A stretch of 64,000 nt of DNA, from assembly GCF_900114315.1 (NCBI RefSeq), contig NZ_FOSQ01000001.1:124001-188000 (forward strand). The letters are read 5' to 3'. A model generated the notes under the pieces. That model had not been told where the DNA came from. It made no database searches and saw only the letters and a list, made by a program, of their open reading frames with translations. A program made the translations under genes and the position numbers. Position 1 is the first letter of the stretch. Each line of letters starts with the position of its first letter. Shown piece after piece: positions 18,066 to 26,686 of the stretch. The DNA is from Falsiroseomonas stagni DSM 19981. Lineage in GTDB: Bacteria; Pseudomonadota; Alphaproteobacteria; Acetobacterales; Acetobacteraceae.

Positions 18066-18848
18066 CTACTCCGCCGCCGCCGGCCCTGCCGCCACCCGCC
18101 GCCGGGGCAGGACCGCGATCGGCGCCAGGCACAGCACCACCAGGAAGGCCACCAGCGCCTCCGCGCTTTCCGGCAGGCCGATCGCCACCAGTGCCGCCGG
18201 CAGGTCGACCGGGGTGAAGCTCACGAATGCCTGTTCCTGCATCTCCTGCACCGCCGCCGCGGTGAAGCGCGCCGCCATCACCAGCAGGAACAGGCTGGTG
18301 CCCAGGAACAGCGGCCGCAGCGGCAGGCGGCGCGTGCCACGGCGGATCGCCAGCCAGAAGCCGAACAGCAGCACCGCCGCCACGGCCGCGCCGGTGAGGA
18401 CAGGCAGCGGCTGTGCCTCCGCCCCCAGCGCCGCCAGGAACAGCACTGTCTCCGCCCCTTCGCGGAACACGGCGAGGAAGCCGATCGCGGCGACGGCCAG
18501 CGCCACGCGCCGGCTTTCCAGCGCGCGGCCCGCCTGCTGCTTCAGGGCGTCCGACCAGGCACGGGGATCGGCATGGCGTGCCAGCCAGCCGCCGGTCCAC
18601 AGCATCAGCCCCGCGGCCAGCAGGCAGGTCGCGGCCTCGATCCGGTCATCATGCTCGCCGCCGAGGAAGATGGCGTAGAGCACGGCGACCACCAGGCTGG
18701 CGCCGAGCCCGGCGGCCGCGCCCCACCCCAGCGCGCCGGCGCGTTCGGGTGCGGCGCGGCCGACGAAGGCGGCAAGGGCGGCGAGGACGAGGACGGCTTC
18801 GAGGCCCTCCCGCAGCAGGATCAGGCCGGCATCGAGCATGAGGGACAT
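18066..18848 (-). CDS. FTR1-family high-affinity iron permease
   Basis: A 260-residue inner-membrane protein with about seven hydrophobic helices and two REGxE motifs, REGLEAVL near residue 13 and REGAETVL in the middle. These are the iron-coordinating signature of FTR1/EfeU permeases. It lacks the periplasmic EfeO or P19 partners next to it. A long perfect palindrome resembling a Fur box lies just upstream, so iron repression is likely. Two in-frame ATGs nine bases apart could start it; the outer one is used here. Confidence 0.9.
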   Translation of the reverse strand: MSLMLDAGLILLREGLEAVLVLAALAAFVGRAAPERAGALGWGAAAGLGASLVVAVLYAIFLGGEHDDRIEAATCLLAAGLMLWTGGWLARHADPRAWSDALKQQAGRALESRRVALAVAAIGFLAVFREGAETVLFLAALGAEAQPLPVLTGAAVAAVLLFGFWLAIRRGTRRLPLRPLFLGTSLFLLVMAARFTAAAVQEMQEQAFVSFTPVDLPAALVAIGLPESAEALVAFLVVLCLAPIAVLPRRRVAAGPAAAE

Positions 18849-18866
18849 GGGGGCAGGGCTTTCTGC

Positions 18867-18887
18867 AATTGCGAGTCGTTCGCAATT
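18867..18887 (-). promoter_or_regulatory. Fur-like operator upstream of FTR1 gene
   Basis: AATTGCGA-N5-TCGCAATT is a perfect 8-bp inverted repeat, 21 bp overall, centred about 29 bp upstream of the FTR1 start. Its GCGA-TCGTTCGC core matches the type of site bound by Fur in alphaproteobacteria. Position next to an iron permease makes Fur control the simplest reading. Confidence 0.7.
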
Positions 18888-18980
18888 TAAGCCCTGGCGC
18901 GGAGGATTTCACGTGAAACAACGGCAAGCCGCGGCCCCGGGATCAGCCCGGGGACGCGGCGGCCGGTCGGGCCATGCAGG

Positions 18981-21215
18981 TCAGGCGATGACGGAGACGC
19001 CGTCCACCGCGCGGGTCTGCACGACGGCCTGGAATTCCCAGAAATCGGCCAGGGCCGCGGCCAGGTCGGTGGTGGTGGCGCCGTTGGCGAACAGGCCGTT
19101 CCATTCCGCCAGCTCCGCCGCGTCCGGCGCGCGGCCGAGTGCGCCCTGGTGCAGCAGCGTCGCCACGCCGGCCTCGTCCAGCCCGGTCATGCGGGACTGG
19201 TATTCATCCGTCGCCGTCAGCGCCCGCGCCACATCGGCCGGGGACCAGCCGCCATCGAGTTGCGCGTCCAGGGCACGAAGCTCCGCCAGCGTGGCGTCGC
19301 GGCCATAGGCCATCCGCACCAGGCCGGCCCCGAAGCTCATGCCCCAATCCGCGACGAAGGTACCGCTGGGGGGTGCGGGCTGGGCAGCAATGACGTAGGC
19401 CTCGGTCGCGACCATGACCAGGAAATCGGCGCGGTTGCCGGCCTCCAGCCGTTCCAGCAGCAAGGCGACGCCGCCCTCGGTGGGCGGCGCGCCGGCGGCG
19501 TTGGTCCAGGCCGCGGTGACGAAGGCGCGATCATCCCCGATGGCGCCGATGCCGCCCTGGGCGAGGAATCCGTCTGCCAGGTCCCGCGCCTGGATGCGCC
19601 CCGCATCCAGCGCATCCGCCGCCCAGCCGGTGCCGAGCAGCGAGGAATCGCGCCCGAGGACGATGTCGTGCAGCCGGTCCACCAGCGCCGCGTTGCCGCC
19701 ATTGCCGATCACCTCCCGCCCATCGGCGAAGCGGATCTCGCTGCCGCCGACGGTCGTGCTGCGGCCATCCGCGGTGGTCACCAGCGCGAGGTCGGGGGCC
19801 AGCAGCGTGACGGTGGCCTGGTCGCGCAGGAGGGTGGTGGTGTCGATCGCCGCGGGGGTGCCGGGCTGCGGGGCGGGTGCCGGGATCGGTTCCGGCGCGG
19901 GCGCGGGCTCGGCCACCACCGGTGGCGCGGGTTCTGCCACCACCGGTGGCGCGGGTTCTGCCACCACCGGTGGCGCGGGTTCTGCCACCACCGGTGGCGC
20001 GGGTTCTGCCACCACCGGTGGCGCGGGTTCTGCCACCACCGGTGGCGCGGGTTCTGCCACCACCGGTGGCGCGGGCGCCGGGGCGGGGGAGGGCGCCGCC
20101 ACGGGGGGCGGGGCCGCGTTGCCGATCACCACGCCGGCCGCCGCCGTCCACACCGGCAGGCCCGCGCTATCCGCTACCGAATGGCCCTGGCCGGTGCCAT
20201 TCGCGCCCCAGAGCTTGCCGATGCCCCAGGCATAGTCGAGCACCGCGCCCACCGGCAGCGCCTGGCCGAAACTGACCACCAGGCTGTCCGCATCGAGGAT
20301 CGCCGCGCCGGTCGCCGGCACCCGCGTGCCATTCGGCAGCAGCGCGGACCAGCCGACGCCGGCCGCCGCATCCGCATCCAGCGCCGCGAAGCCCGCCACC
20401 CCGTCATGCCGCACATCCACCTGCAGGCGCGTCGGCTCCAGCCGCGTCGCCGCCACCACCTGCGGCCCGTCGGAGGCGATGTTTCCGCCCGCCAGCGCGA
20501 CGGGCGATCCCGGCTTCGCATAGGCCGCGAATTCCTCCGCCGCCACGCGCGCGATGCGCGTCGCGACGATCAGCGCGTCGGAGGCCGAGATATGCGCGCC
20601 CCCATATTCCCGCGTCGCCTCATTGCCATCGTAGTTGTCGAGATCGACGTTGAGGTCCGGCGCCCGTGCCGCAATCCGGGCGTTGAAGCCGGGGTCCGCG
20701 GCCAGCGTCTCCATCGCCTGGCGGATGGCCTGGTGCCCGCTATCCGTGCCGTCGCCATAGGGATGCGCGGCGACGTAGAGGTAGGGGATGTCCCGCCCCA
20801 GCACCTGGCGCACCAGCCCCGCATCGACCCGCATGGCCTGGGCGAGCGAGGAGGCGGAAAGATCGGCATCCCGGCTGTCATATTCGCTGTGCAGCCAGAC
20901 CAGCGCGGTGGCGTCGCCCGGCCCGTCGGCCAGATATTGCCGCATGCGGCTCAGGAAAAGCTGCTCCAGCTCCCCGGCCTGCCAGCCACCCCCCGGCGCT
21001 GGGTCCATCCATTCATCGAGGAAGGCGGTGGCGGGATAGGCGGTGTCGCCGCCCTGGGCATCCCGGTCATAGACCAGCGTGACGCGATCATTCACGCCAT
21101 CGAAGCCGAGCAGCCGCTCCACCTCCGTCACCAGCCTTCCCGCACCAGCGAAGCCGTCGAGTTCGGCGAGATAGGCGGCGTTGGACTGGCCGCGAAGGAT
21201 GAGATCGAGCTGCAA
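18981..21215 (-). CDS. SGNH/SASA-like esterase with Pro-rich repeats and C-terminal DUF4214 region
   Basis: A 744-residue protein in three parts. Residues 1 to about 240 look like an SGNH/sialate-O-acetylesterase fold, with an early LILRGQSNAAYLAEL block and later GGAHIS. The middle has seven near-perfect PAPPVVAE repeats within a longer Pro/Ala stretch. The C-terminal half (from about residue 450) resembles DUF4214 repeats with LHDIVLGRD, VRMAYGRDATLAEL and LHQGALGRAPDAAEL. No N-terminal signal peptide is visible. DUF4214 is common in type I-secreted surface proteins of this group, so secretion by a C-terminal signal is inferred. A surface glycan deacetylase is plausible but unproven. Confidence 0.7.
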   Translation of the reverse strand: MQLDLILRGQSNAAYLAELDGFAGAGRLVTEVERLLGFDGVNDRVTLVYDRDAQGGDTAYPATAFLDEWMDPAPGGGWQAGELEQLFLSRMRQYLADGPGDATALVWLHSEYDSRDADLSASSLAQAMRVDAGLVRQVLGRDIPYLYVAAHPYGDGTDSGHQAIRQAMETLAADPGFNARIAARAPDLNVDLDNYDGNEATREYGGAHISASDALIVATRIARVAAEEFAAYAKPGSPVALAGGNIASDGPQVVAATRLEPTRLQVDVRHDGVAGFAALDADAAAGVGWSALLPNGTRVPATGAAILDADSLVVSFGQALPVGAVLDYAWGIGKLWGANGTGQGHSVADSAGLPVWTAAAGVVIGNAAPPPVAAPSPAPAPAPPVVAEPAPPVVAEPAPPVVAEPAPPVVAEPAPPVVAEPAPPVVAEPAPPVVAEPAPAPEPIPAPAPQPGTPAAIDTTTLLRDQATVTLLAPDLALVTTADGRSTTVGGSEIRFADGREVIGNGGNAALVDRLHDIVLGRDSSLLGTGWAADALDAGRIQARDLADGFLAQGGIGAIGDDRAFVTAAWTNAAGAPPTEGGVALLLERLEAGNRADFLVMVATEAYVIAAQPAPPSGTFVADWGMSFGAGLVRMAYGRDATLAELRALDAQLDGGWSPADVARALTATDEYQSRMTGLDEAGVATLLHQGALGRAPDAAELAEWNGLFANGATTTDLAAALADFWEFQAVVQTRAVDGVSVIA
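19913..20075 (-). repeat. Seven-copy 24-bp tandem repeat in SGNH/DUF4214 gene
   Basis: Seven consecutive 24-bp units encode PAPPVVAE. All match over the shared part of the unit, with the last truncated by divergence. Each unit contains the palindrome CCACCGGTGG. Perfect identity suggests copy-number change by slippage. Confidence 0.95.
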
Positions 21216-21390
21216 GGTCGGTGGCCCCCGGTTGTTGTTCGGGGGGGCAATGCCGTGGGCCCGTCATGGTTCGGCGCACTGACGGGCTAGTGAGAATCAG
21301 CGCGCGGGGCCGCGTAACGTTGCGGGAAATTCTCTTTCCGGCTGGTCACGACGGCGTGCGATGGCGCCCCGCGCGGTGCCGCTGCCGCAT

Positions 21391-22212
21391 TCAGGCCATG
21401 AAGCGGGCGTCGCGCGTGGCGGCGATTGCCTCATAGGCGGTCTTCACGGCATCCGTCCCATGCAGCCTTTCCAGGCGCCGCACGGTGAAATGCCCCTGGG
21501 CCACGCCCCGGAAATGTTCGAGGAAGGCGATGTTGATCGCCGCCCCGCCGGCCGCGCCGATCAGCGGCGCCGCCTGGGCGGAGATCTTCAGCGCCACGGG
21601 CCCGCCGAAGCGCGCGGCGATGGGGCCGAGGAAGCCCGGCAGCAGCATCCCCGCCACACCCTTGCCGATCGCGCCCTTCAGCGCCTCCGCCAGCGCGACG
21701 CGGACGGCGAAATAGCCGGATTCGGCGGCGTCATCCCGCGCATCCCGCCCGCCGAGCGCGAAGACCTTCAGGCATTCCGCCGCCACCAGCGGGTCCGCCA
21801 GGTCCTCCCCATGCTCCGCGGCGATGGCGGCGATCTGGCGCAGCAGCAGCGTGGTGGAGACGGGCAACTCCACCAGCGTGCCCGGCAGGCCGAGCGCCCC
21901 GCCCGCCGCACCGGTCGCCGCCGCCAGGCCGCGATGGAACCAGGCGGTGGGGAAGGGGGTCGGGTTGGCGCTGGGTGAGGCCTTGAGCGCCGCCTGCATG
22001 GCCGATGCCAACGCCTTCCGCACCGCGCCATCCAGCATGGACTGCACGCCCGCCGGCAGGCGCGACCGCAGCGCCTCCACGGGGGCGCCGACCATGCCGG
22101 CGATGCGCGCGGCAAGCGACACGGTCTCCAGCTGCAAGACGGCGCGGGCGAGTTCCTCCCGCGCGTCGTCGGTCAGGATGCCAGAGGGGCGAGGCGCGAT
22201 GGTGAGGGACAT
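21391..22212 (-). CDS. EcsC-family protein
   Basis: A 273-residue protein of the EcsC family. It has hydrophobic segments around ATGAAGGALGLPGTLVELP and LLPGFLGPIAARFGG, and a conserved VSTTLLLRQIAAIAAEHGEDL helix. EcsC proteins are found in Bacillus next to ABC transporter EcsAB and alone in many proteobacteria; their biochemical activity is not known. The ATG at 22212 is chosen because the upstream extension overlaps the divergent or neighbouring promoter area and has no ribosome-binding site. It is transcribed in the same direction as the toxin-antitoxin pair, 25 bp downstream of the toxin stop. Confidence 0.8.
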   Translation of the reverse strand: MSLTIAPRPSGILTDDAREELARAVLQLETVSLAARIAGMVGAPVEALRSRLPAGVQSMLDGAVRKALASAMQAALKASPSANPTPFPTAWFHRGLAAATGAAGGALGLPGTLVELPVSTTLLLRQIAAIAAEHGEDLADPLVAAECLKVFALGGRDARDDAAESGYFAVRVALAEALKGAIGKGVAGMLLPGFLGPIAARFGGPVALKISAQAAPLIGAAGGAAINIAFLEHFRGVAQGHFTVRRLERLHGTDAVKTAYEAIAATRDARFMA

Positions 22213-22237
22213 GCGACACCATACGGGGGTTCGTGCG

Positions 22238-22633
22238 TCATGACGCACGGGGCGCCGTATGGTCCCGCAGCCAGGTCGCGAATTCGTCTTCGGACAGGTC
22301 GCCGGCGGCGAGGTCGAGCATTGCCACCGTGGCCATCGCCGGAGGCGCCACCAGGTCCAGCCCGTTCGCCATCAGGAAGACGCCCGCCGCAACGAAGGCC
22401 GCGCGCTTGTTGCCATCCACGAAGGGATGGTTTCGCACGATGCCATGGGCATAGGCCGCCGCCAGGCGGCACATATCCGTCTCAGCCTCATAGGCATGAC
22501 GGTTGAGAGGGGGGGCGAGGGCGCTGTCCAGCAGCCCCTCATCCCGGAGCCCATCGGCGCCGCCGAATTGCCGCAGGCTTTCGCGATGGAGGTAGAGCAA
22601 AGCCCGCTTGTCGAGCCAGCGGGGGGTGCTCAC
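22238..22633 (-). CDS. doc: Doc-like Fic-domain toxin
   Basis: A 131-residue death-on-curing protein. The Fic motif HPFVDGNKRAAF near residue 68 has the Doc-type second half, so by analogy it should phosphorylate EF-Tu rather than AMPylate. The upstream GLRDEGLLDSALAPP segment and the C-terminal LAAGDLSEDEFATWLR helix are also typical. It starts at a GTG 10 bp after the antitoxin stop, so both are translated from one message. Doc is usually paired with a Phd antitoxin; here its partner is AbrB-like. Confidence 0.9.
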   Translation of the reverse strand: MSTPRWLDKRALLYLHRESLRQFGGADGLRDEGLLDSALAPPLNRHAYEAETDMCRLAAAYAHGIVRNHPFVDGNKRAAFVAAGVFLMANGLDLVAPPAMATVAMLDLAAGDLSEDEFATWLRDHTAPRAS

Positions 22634-22643
22634 GCCGCCCCCG

Positions 22644-22868
22644 CTACTTCGCCAGTGCCGCGAAGGTCTCCCGGTACTTGCGCATCATCTCGCGCCCGAG
22701 GTCGAGCTGCGCCTCGGTTTCCTGCGGCACGACGGTCAGCAGCAACCCGTCCTGGCTTTCCACGACCTGGAGGCTGTCGCCTTCCGCCAGGTTGAGGCGG
22801 GCGAGCAGTTCCTTCGGCAGCACCACACCCACCGAATTGCCAACCGCGCGCAGCTTCAGGGTCGCCAC
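22644..22868 (-). CDS. AbrB/MazE-type antitoxin
   Basis: A 74-residue SpoVT/AbrB swapped-hairpin DNA-binding protein with the family core LRAVGNSVGVVLPKELLARL and EGDSLQVVE. The C-terminal helix MMRKYRETFAALAK would bind and neutralise the Doc toxin downstream. It starts at a GTG with GGAGG about eight bases upstream. Inverted repeats in its promoter suggest autorepression, as in other toxin-antitoxin modules. Confidence 0.88.
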   Translation of the reverse strand: MATLKLRAVGNSVGVVLPKELLARLNLAEGDSLQVVESQDGLLLTVVPQETEAQLDLGREMMRKYRETFAALAK

Positions 22869-22922
22869 GGCTCATGCCTCCGTCATGGCATCGCCAGGGA
22901 TGCCGTGTCAACGAAAGTTATA

Positions 22923-22960
22923 ACTTACCATCTTGCGGTAAGTCGATACCAAAAGTATCG
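22923..22960 (-). promoter_or_regulatory. Tandem inverted repeats in toxin-antitoxin promoter
   Basis: Two adjacent inverted repeats, ACTTACC-N7-GGTAAGT and CGATAC-N5-GTATCG, lie 55-92 bp upstream of the antitoxin start. The area is AT-rich compared with its surroundings and includes TATAAC just downstream on the minus strand as a possible -10 box. The arrangement fits autoregulation by the AbrB-like antitoxin. Confidence 0.55.
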
Positions 22961-22987
22961 CCACACGACCCTGTGCCCTGGTCGGTC

Positions 22988-24313
22988 CTACAGGATGAAC
23001 CGCGACAGGTCCGCGCTGCCCGCCAGCGGGGCCACGCGGGTCTTCACCAGCGCGCCATCCACCGTGATCGTCTCCCCGCCCCGGTCGGAGGCGGTGAAGC
23101 TGATCTCGTCCAGCAGACGTTCCATCACCGTCGCCAGCCGCCGTGCGCCGATGTTTTCCACCGTCGCATTGATCTCGGCCGCCAGTTCGGCGATCGCATC
23201 CGTCGCGTCGCTGGTGATGTCGAGCGTGACACCCTCCGTCCCCAGCAGCGCGATGTACTGCTTCACCAGCGAATGCTCGGGCTCCGTCAGGATGCGCCGG
23301 AAGTCGTCGCGCGTCAGGGCGGACAACTCCACGCGGATCGGCAGGCGGCCCTGCAGTTCCGGCAGCAGGTCGGACGGCTTCGCCTGGTGGAAGGCGCCGG
23401 AGGTGATGAAGAGGATGTGGTCCGTCTTCACCGGGCCGTGCTTGGTGGTGACGGTCGTACCCTCGATCAGCGGCAGCAGGTCCCGCTGCACGCCTTCGCG
23501 GGAGACGTCGCCGCCCCGCGTGCCGCCTTCGCTGGTGCGGGCGCAGACCTTGTCGATCTCGTCGATGAAGACGATGCCGTTGTTCTCGGCATTGGCCACG
23601 GCCTCGCGCGTCAGCGCCTCCTGGTCCAGCAGCTTGTCGGCCTCATCCTTCAGCAGGACTTGCCGCGCCTCCGCCACCGTCATCTTGCGGGGCTTCTGCC
23701 GGCCGCCGAACATCTTGCCCAGCATCTCCTGCATGTTCTGCATCTGCAGGCCCTGGGCGCCGGGCATGTCCATCATGCCGATCGGCATGCCGCCGGTCGT
23801 GTCGGCCACCTGGACCTCCACCTCCCGCGTCTCAAGCTGGCCCTCCCGCAGCATGCGGCGGAATTTCATGCGGGTCTCGCCGGAGGCCCCTTCGCCGACC
23901 AGCGCGGAGATCAGCCTTTCTTCAGCTGCCAGCTCCGCCTTCGCCTGCACGGATTTGCGCGAGTTTTCCCGCGTCTGCGTGATGCTGACTTCGATCAGGT
24001 CGCGAATGATGCTGTCCACATCGCGGCCGACATAGCCGACCTCGGTGAACTTCGTCGCCTCCACCTTCAGGAAGGGCGCATTGGCGAGTCGCGCGAGGCG
24101 GCGCGCGATCTCCGTCTTGCCGCAGCCCGTCGGCCCGATCATCAGGATGTTCTTCGGCACCACCTCCTCGCGCAGCCCGGGCGCGAGTTGCTGGCGCCGC
24201 CAGCGGTTGCGCAGCGCGATGGCCACGGCGCGCTTGGCGTCGTTCTGGCCGACGATGTGGCGATCAAGCTCGCTGACGATTTCCCGCGGCGAGAGGTTTA
24301 CCGTCTCTGTCAC
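22988..24313 (-). CDS. hslU: ATP-dependent protease ATPase subunit HslU
   Basis: HslU (441 residues) is the AAA+ unfoldase that feeds substrates to HslV. Walker A is [13 protein letters not shown], Walker B is [10 protein letters not shown], the pore loop lies in TEVGYVGRD, and the C terminus ends in LSRFIL as needed for docking into HslV. The I domain spans roughly residues 110-230 with the Met/Gly-rich stretch [15 protein letters not shown]. It starts at a GTG overlapping the hslV stop, so the two subunits are translationally coupled. Confidence 0.97.
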   Translation of the reverse strand: MTETVNLSPREIVSELDRHIVGQNDAKRAVAIALRNRWRRQQLAPGLREEVVPKNILMIGPTGCGKTEIARRLARLANAPFLKVEATKFTEVGYVGRDVDSIIRDLIEVSITQTRENSRKSVQAKAELAAEERLISALVGEGASGETRMKFRRMLREGQLETREVEVQVADTTGGMPIGMMDMPGAQGLQMQNMQEMLGKMFGGRQKPRKMTVAEARQVLLKDEADKLLDQEALTREAVANAENNGIVFIDEIDKVCARTSEGGTRGGDVSREGVQRDLLPLIEGTTVTTKHGPVKTDHILFITSGAFHQAKPSDLLPELQGRLPIRVELSALTRDDFRRILTEPEHSLVKQYIALLGTEGVTLDITSDATDAIAELAAEINATVENIGARRLATVMERLLDEISFTASDRGGETITVDGALVKTRVAPLAGSADLSRFIL

Positions 24314-24876
24314 GATTCAATCATTTCAAGAACGATGTTGCCGTTGGTGTAGACGCAGATGCCGGCGGCGATGGCCATGGAGCGCTTTGCGATCTCCTCG
24401 GCCGAAAGCCCCTCCACCGGCAGCAGCGCGCGCGCCGCCGCCAGCGCGTAGTTGCCGCCGGAGCCGATGCCGATCACGGCGTCCTCCGGTTCCAGCACGT
24501 CGCCCTGGCCGGTCAGCAGCAGGGACCGCTTGCCGTCCGCCACCGCGAGCAGCGCCTCCAGCCGCCGCAGGTAGCGATCCGTCCGCCAATCCTTGGCGAG
24601 TTCGACGCAGGCGCGTTCCAGCTGGTCCGGGAAGCGTTCCAGCTTCGCCTCCAGCCGTTCCAGCAGGGTGAAGGCGTCGGCCGTGGCCCCGGCGAAGCCG
24701 GCCAGGACGCGGCCCTGGGCGATGCGCCGCACCTTGCGGGCATTGCCCTTCACGACGGTCTGGCCCAACGAGACCTGGCCATCCCCCGCCATCGCCACGC
24801 GCCCATCCTTGCGGACGCAGAGGATGGTGGTGCCGTGCCAGCCGAGGGGATCATGCGGGGAGGGGGAGGTGTCCAT
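24310..24876 (-). CDS. hslV: ATP-dependent protease peptidase subunit HslV
   Basis: HslV is the threonine peptidase of the HslUV complex. The catalytic Thr would be the first of [11 protein letters not shown] after propeptide removal, followed by the conserved [21 protein letters not shown] and later [13 protein letters not shown]. The ATG at 24876 gives [15 protein letters not shown], a propeptide of the kind seen in alphaproteobacterial HslV. Another in-frame ATG six codons upstream is possible, and neither has a strong ribosome-binding site. The gene is divergent from hisB, with an AT-rich gap that must hold both promoters. Confidence 0.95.
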   Translation of the reverse strand: MDTSPSPHDPLGWHGTTILCVRKDGRVAMAGDGQVSLGQTVVKGNARKVRRIAQGRVLAGFAGATADAFTLLERLEAKLERFPDQLERACVELAKDWRTDRYLRRLEALLAVADGKRSLLLTGQGDVLEPEDAVIGIGSGGNYALAAARALLPVEGLSAEEIAKRSMAIAAGICVYTNGNIVLEMIES

Positions 24877-25038
24877 GGCCCGCGCATGTGGCATCGGCTC
24901 GGTGTCAGTGCAATGCGGGGCGGCAGCAACGATGATGCAGAACAAATATGCAACAACGGCAGCCGTCACCCCGATTGTTGCACCCCCGCCATCACCCGGG
25001 CGTGGACCCCGCCCGCCCTATCCGCTAGTGCAGCGCCC

Positions 25039-25635
25039 ATGACGCGCACCGCCAGCATCGCCCGCGCCACCTCCGAAACCGATATCCGCCTGACCCTTGC
25101 CCTGGACGGCACCGGCCAGGTCGAGGTCGCGACCGGGGTCGGGTTCTTCGACCACATGCTGACCGCGCTCGCCCGCCATTCGCTGATGGACCTCACCGTC
25201 GCGGCCAGGGGCGACCTGCATATCGACGACCACCACACGGTGGAGGATGTCGGCATCGTGCTCGGCCAGGCGCTGCGCCAGGCGCTGGGCGACAAGCGCG
25301 GCATCCGCCGCTTCGGGCAATGCCTGCTGCCGATGGACGAGGCGCTGGCCGAGGCCGCGATCGACATCTCCGGCCGTCCCTTCCTCGCCTGGTCGGTGCC
25401 CTTCCAGCGCCCCAAGATCGGCAGCTTCGACACCGAGCTGGTCGAGGAATTTTTTCGGGCGTTTGCCTTCAACGCGGGCATTACGCTGCATGTGACCTTG
25501 AAGGCGGGCACCAACGCCCACCATGTGGCCGAGGCCTGCTTCAAGGCGGTGGCCCGCGCGCTGCGCATGGCGGTGGAAGCCGATCCGCGGATGGCCGGCG
25601 AAATTCCCTCCACCAAGGGCTCGCTGGAGGGCTGA
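25039..25635 (+). CDS. hisB: Imidazoleglycerol-phosphate dehydratase HisB
   Basis: HisB catalyses the seventh step of histidine synthesis. The 198-residue single-domain enzyme has the metal-binding motifs [13 protein letters not shown] and [11 protein letters not shown], the central [13 protein letters not shown] and the second histidine pair in [13 protein letters not shown]. There is no fused phosphatase, as expected in alphaproteobacteria. It is the first gene of the his block and is two bases from the next start. Confidence 0.97.
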   Translation: MTRTASIARATSETDIRLTLALDGTGQVEVATGVGFFDHMLTALARHSLMDLTVAARGDLHIDDHHTVEDVGIVLGQALRQALGDKRGIRRFGQCLLPMDEALAEAAIDISGRPFLAWSVPFQRPKIGSFDTELVEEFFRAFAFNAGITLHVTLKAGTNAHHVAEACFKAVARALRMAVEADPRMAGEIPSTKGSLEG

Positions 25636-25637
25636 TC

Positions 25638-26036
25638 GTGAAGCTCTACACCGTCCACGCGGCCCCGCCCCCACCCCCCGGTCCGGAGGGCTGGCCGGAG
25701 CCGAAGACCCGCGCCCCGGTCCTGGTGCCGGAGGGCTTCTCCCTCGCCGCCACCATCCTCGGCCCCTTCTGGTTCGCCTGGAACCGGCTCTGGTGGGAAG
25801 CGGCCGGCCTGCTCCTGCTCACCGTCGCCGCCGCCTTCCTGCTGCCGGAGCCGATCCTGAGCGCCACCACCGTCGCGCTGCACGTCCTGGCGGGGTTCGA
25901 GGCGCGGGACCGTCTTCGCGCCCGCCTGGCGCGCCTCGGCCTGCCGGAACAGGGCGTGGTGGTGGCGGACAGCCTCGATACTGCCTGGTTCCGCCTCGGC
26001 CAGCAGCGGCCCGATCTGGTGCGCGTGCTGCCATGA
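25638..26036 (+). CDS. DUF2628 membrane protein in his operon
   Basis: A 132-residue protein that starts at a GTG two bases after hisB. After a Pro-rich lead it shows FSLAATILGPFWFAWNRLWW and a second hydrophobic stretch (AAGLLLLTVAAAFLLP), then an Arg-rich amphipathic segment and the C-terminal WFRLGQQ. This is the DUF2628 pattern. The family often lies between hisB and hisH in alphaproteobacteria, but no role in histidine synthesis is known. Its stop overlaps the hisH start. Confidence 0.85.
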   Translation: MKLYTVHAAPPPPPGPEGWPEPKTRAPVLVPEGFSLAATILGPFWFAWNRLWWEAAGLLLLTVAAAFLLPEPILSATTVALHVLAGFEARDRLRARLARLGLPEQGVVVADSLDTAWFRLGQQRPDLVRVLP

Positions 26037-26686
26037 AAATTGCAGTCGTCGATCCCGGCTCGGGCAACCTCGCCTCCGTCACCCGGGCGCTGGAACGCGT
26101 CATCCGTGAGTCCGGCATCGCGGCGGAGGTCGCGGTGACGACGGATGCCGCCGATGTCCGCGCCGCCGACCGCGTGGTGCTGCCCGGCCAGGGCGCCTTC
26201 GCCGCCTGCCGCCGGGGCCTCGATGCCCTGCCGGGCATGGTCGATGCCCTCACCGACACTGTGATGACCCGCAAAAGGCCCTTCCTCGGCATCTGCGTCG
26301 GCATGCAGTTGATGGCGGAGCGCGGGCTGGAACATGGCGTGACCCCCGGCCTCGGCTGGATCGGCGGCGAGATCGCGCCGATGGACCCGCGCGACGATGC
26401 CGGCGCGGCACTGCCCCTGCCGCAGATGGGCTGGAACGCCCTGGTGCTGGACCAGCCGGCGCATCCGCTGCTGGCGGGCATCGCCCCCGGCGCGCACGCC
26501 TATTTCGTGCATTCCTACGCGCTGTCCGGCGGCCGGCCGGGCGAATTGCTGGCGAGCGCCACCTATGGCGGCAAGGTCGCCGCCATCGTCGGGCGCGACA
26601 ACATCGCCGGCACGCAATTCCATGTGGAGAAGAGCAGCCTGGTGGGCCTCCGCATCCTCGCCAATTTCCTGCGATGGACCCCATGA
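26033..26686 (+). CDS. hisH: Imidazole glycerol phosphate synthase subunit HisH
   Basis: The glutaminase subunit that supplies ammonia to HisF. The 217-residue protein opens with IAVVDPGSGNLASV. The nucleophile Cys is in FLGICVGMQLM, and the His/Glu of the triad are in TQFHVEKS near the C terminus. It overlaps the DUF2628 stop as ATGA and itself overlaps the next gene in the same way, so translation is coupled through the operon. Confidence 0.96.
   Translation: MKIAVVDPGSGNLASVTRALERVIRESGIAAEVAVTTDAADVRAADRVVLPGQGAFAACRRGLDALPGMVDALTDTVMTRKRPFLGICVGMQLMAERGLEHGVTPGLGWIGGEIAPMDPRDDAGAALPLPQMGWNALVLDQPAHPLLAGIAPGAHAYFVHSYALSGGRPGELLASATYGGKVAAIVGRDNIAGTQFHVEKSSLVGLRILANFLRWTP

Noticed and set aside
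19913-20075. Array of regular repeats as a possible CRISPR
   Set aside because: The 24-bp units are contiguous with no spacers and are in frame inside a coding sequence.
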